A stretch of DNA of 64,000 bases, from contig JACAAK010000017.1 of NCBI GenBank assembly GCA_025093985.1, positions 372,001 to 436,000 on the forward strand. Reading direction: 5' to 3'. This stretch comes from Calvatia gigantea. Taxonomy: Eukaryota > Basidiomycota > Agaricomycetes > Agaricales > Lycoperdaceae. Each line of letters opens with the position of its first letter. The stretch's first letter is position 1. The notes beneath the pieces are model-generated. The model ran no database searches. It saw only the letters and a list, made by a program, of their open reading frames with translations, and was not told the DNA's origin. Shown here piece by piece: positions 61,906 to 64,000 of the stretch. Both the position numbers and the translations under genes were made by a program.

Positions 61906-64000
61906 TGGAATAGAAGAATGGCCCAAATCCCACACTACCCATAATGTCAGAAAATTTATGGGATTCTGCAACTTCTACAGGAAGTTTATACATTGCTATG
62001 CTAACATCTCTCGACTGCTTAATGCCCTTCTATCCAAAATGAAGAAGTTTGAATAGGAAATCAAAGCTAACAAAGCCTTCAAACAACTAAAATCAGAATT
62101 CATGAAGAAACTAGTCTTACTAATGCCAGACCAAACAAGACCATTCTTCATTGAAACTGATGCCTTGAAATATGCCTTAGAAGCTGTCTTATCCCAACAA
62201 GACACTAATGGAAACTACCATCATATAGCTTTTCTATCCAAAGCATTCAACCCTATCCAGTGTAACTACAAAATACACAACTGAGAACTCCTTGCCATAA
62301 TCACTGCATTGGAAGAATGGCAACACTACCTAGAAGGAGCCCAATATTGTGTAACCATACAAACTGATCGCAAAAACCTTACCTTTTGGAGAAAACCCCA
62401 AAATATCTCCAGAAAACAAGCCCAATGGCTCAGATTTCTTACATACTTTGACTTTATAATTGAAGACATCCCAGGAATGAAAATACCAGCTGCAAACACA
62501 CTCTCATGAAGACCAGATCACACCCCAGATAATAACAATGACAATGAAAATGTTATTGTTCTACTAGAAGAAGTATTCCTCAGCAAAATCATTATACTAC
62601 CCAATGAACTATTCATCTCCCTAGTCAACCAAGAATTACAAAACAATATCATGAAGTCATCTAAATATGACAAAGTCACCATGGAAGCCATGAAATGACT
62701 TCTATCAGAATTACCAGAAGTAATCAACTTGAAATATGGAATCATTCCCAGGTCATCTGGACACTTCATGACATATGAAGGGAAAATAGTCATCCCAGAA
62801 GATGTGAAACTCCACTGATGAATTATCCAATGATACCATGATCACCCTTCTGCTGGACACCCTGGAGAACAAGAAACTTACCAGATGGCTAAAGCTGAAA
62901 TATACTGGCCAGGAATGAGTACCTTTGTATGAAATTATGTCAAAGGATGCAGCACATGTCAACAATTCAAAATTAACTGAAATGCTTCCCACCCACCATT
63001 GTAACCAATTGCACCACCAATGTCTACCAGACCCTTTGCTCATGTCACTATGGATCTAGTAACTAACTTGCCAAAATCCCATGGATTTGACTCAATTCTG
63101 TCTATAGTAAACCATGGACTTATAAAGGGGGTAATTCTTACTCTTTGTATGAAAGAAATCACCACCAAAGGAATTGCCAATGTAATTATAGACAAGGTCT
63201 ATACTAGATTTGGACTACCAAATAAGATAATCTCTGACCATGACTCCAGATTCTGAGCAAACTCCAGTCAAGCTCTCATGAAATGCTTAGGAATCACTCA
63301 ATCATTCTTATCAGCCTATCACCCTTAGTCTGATGGAACCACTAAATGATTCAACCAGGAAATCTCTGTATACCTATCTATCTATTGCACAGGAAACCCC
63401 TCCACCTGGTCTGAAACACTCCCCATTCTTGAGTTCTCCCATAACTCAAGAACACACTCTGATCAAAAACAAATACCTTTTGAACTTATGTATGGAACAA
63501 AACCCCATGGAATATCTACAATTCTTGAGGAATCAAACTTTATTACCACTGAGGAAAGAATAGAATCACTGGACTATATATGAAGAAAAGCTATTGCTGC
63601 CTACAAACTAGCTATGGAATGTATGGAACAATAAATCAGATATAAATTCAAACCCTTCACCCTAGGACAACGAGTGTGGCTTGAATGAAGAAACCTGAAA
63701 CTCCCATTCAAATTGAACAAGATAGTACTGAAATGCCTCAGACCATTTACAATCAAAGAAGTACTATTGCCACTCTCCTACCAACTCAATCTACCTAAAA
63801 CATGGAAGATCTGCAATGTATTCCATACCACTCTTCTCTCTGAATATACTGAAAATGATATCTACAGACTGAACCTAGAACTACCCCTTCCTGATATAAT
63901 AGAAGGAAAAGAAGAATACAAAATTGAAGGTATTCTGAACTACAGAACTAAAAACAGACAATGGGAATATTATATTAAATAGAAAGGTTATGACCATGAA
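61906..64000 (+). mobile_element. Ty3-3, 3' half of another Ty3/Gypsy element (runs off window)
   Basis: Starts abruptly in the RT thumb (RKFMGFCNFYRKFIHCYANI, about 61950). RNase H has FFIETDALKYALEAVLSQQ and HALEEW-like ITALEEWQHYLEG. The integrase HHCC domain is HPSAGHPGEQE...GCSTCQQFK (about 62840-62965). The core begins PFAHVTMDLVTNLPKSHGFD and has GLPNKIISDHDSRF. The end of integrase and a chromodomain start (YKIEGILNYRTKNRQWEYYI) reach the window edge. About fifteen in-frame stops, most TGA where family members have Arg. A distinct, strongly decayed family. Confidence 0.88.

Overview
The window is genomic DNA of a basidiomycete fungus, most likely an agaricomycete. The host genes carry many short introns of about 47-75 bases. 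Two genes encode DUF6533-type membrane proteins, a family typical of Agaricomycotina, and SMC3 and ribosomal protein uL23 read as ordinary fungal orthologues. Coordinates of spliced genes come from joining exons by eye.

Bases 1-14,570 are host DNA. In order they hold: the 3' nine-tenths of SMC3 (cohesin; its start lies left of the window); a DUF6533 membrane-protein gene on the minus strand; a diverged tandem copy of that gene, preceded by a decayed scrap of the last large SMC3 exon, which shows that the duplicated unit ran from the SMC3 tail to past the membrane-protein promoter; RPL25 (uL23); and an MSB2-like signalling mucin with fifteen 11-residue repeats and three apparent +1 frameshifts.

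Bases 14,571-55,219 are one nested retrotransposon complex, resolved here by LTR pairs and target-site duplications (TSDs). The outermost element is Ty3-1a (minus strand, TSD GTAGC). Its 3' LTR holds a solo LTR (TSD ACTAT), which itself holds another solo LTR (TSD TTTCA). Its third ORF holds Copia-1 (plus strand, TSD AGTGT). Copia-1 in turn holds four insertions: Copia-2 (TSD TCTCC), Ty3-1b (TSD ATCGA/ATCAA, with Ty3-1c inside it, TSD TCCAT), Ty3-2 (TSD GATTA) and a Tc1-like DNA transposon (TSD TA). Subtracting the insertions gives 6.3-6.4 kb for each of the three Ty3-1 copies. The pol genes of 1b and 1c are then exactly 3,525 bases each. This supports the reconstruction.

Bases 55,220-64,000 hold a 675-base foldback element, an old LTR-like stretch, Ty3-1d (minus strand, internally deleted and truncated) and the 3' half of another Ty3 element (Ty3-3, plus strand) that runs off the window.

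Notable biology: Ty3-1 and Ty3-2 both have a primer-binding site complementary over 11 bases to a segment of their own LTR. That segment starts exactly 34 bases after a TATA box, which is the arrangement expected for Tf1-type self-priming. Ty3-1 has a conserved third ORF of about 330 codons after pol. Ty3-2 carries an intron-containing antisense gene with a Zn2Cys6-like cysteine pattern. LTR pairs differ almost only by transitions, and most premature stops read as former CGA or TGG codons, so the block looks marked by cytosine-methylation or RIP-like decay. The Tc1-like element, with an intact transposase, is the least damaged mobile element.
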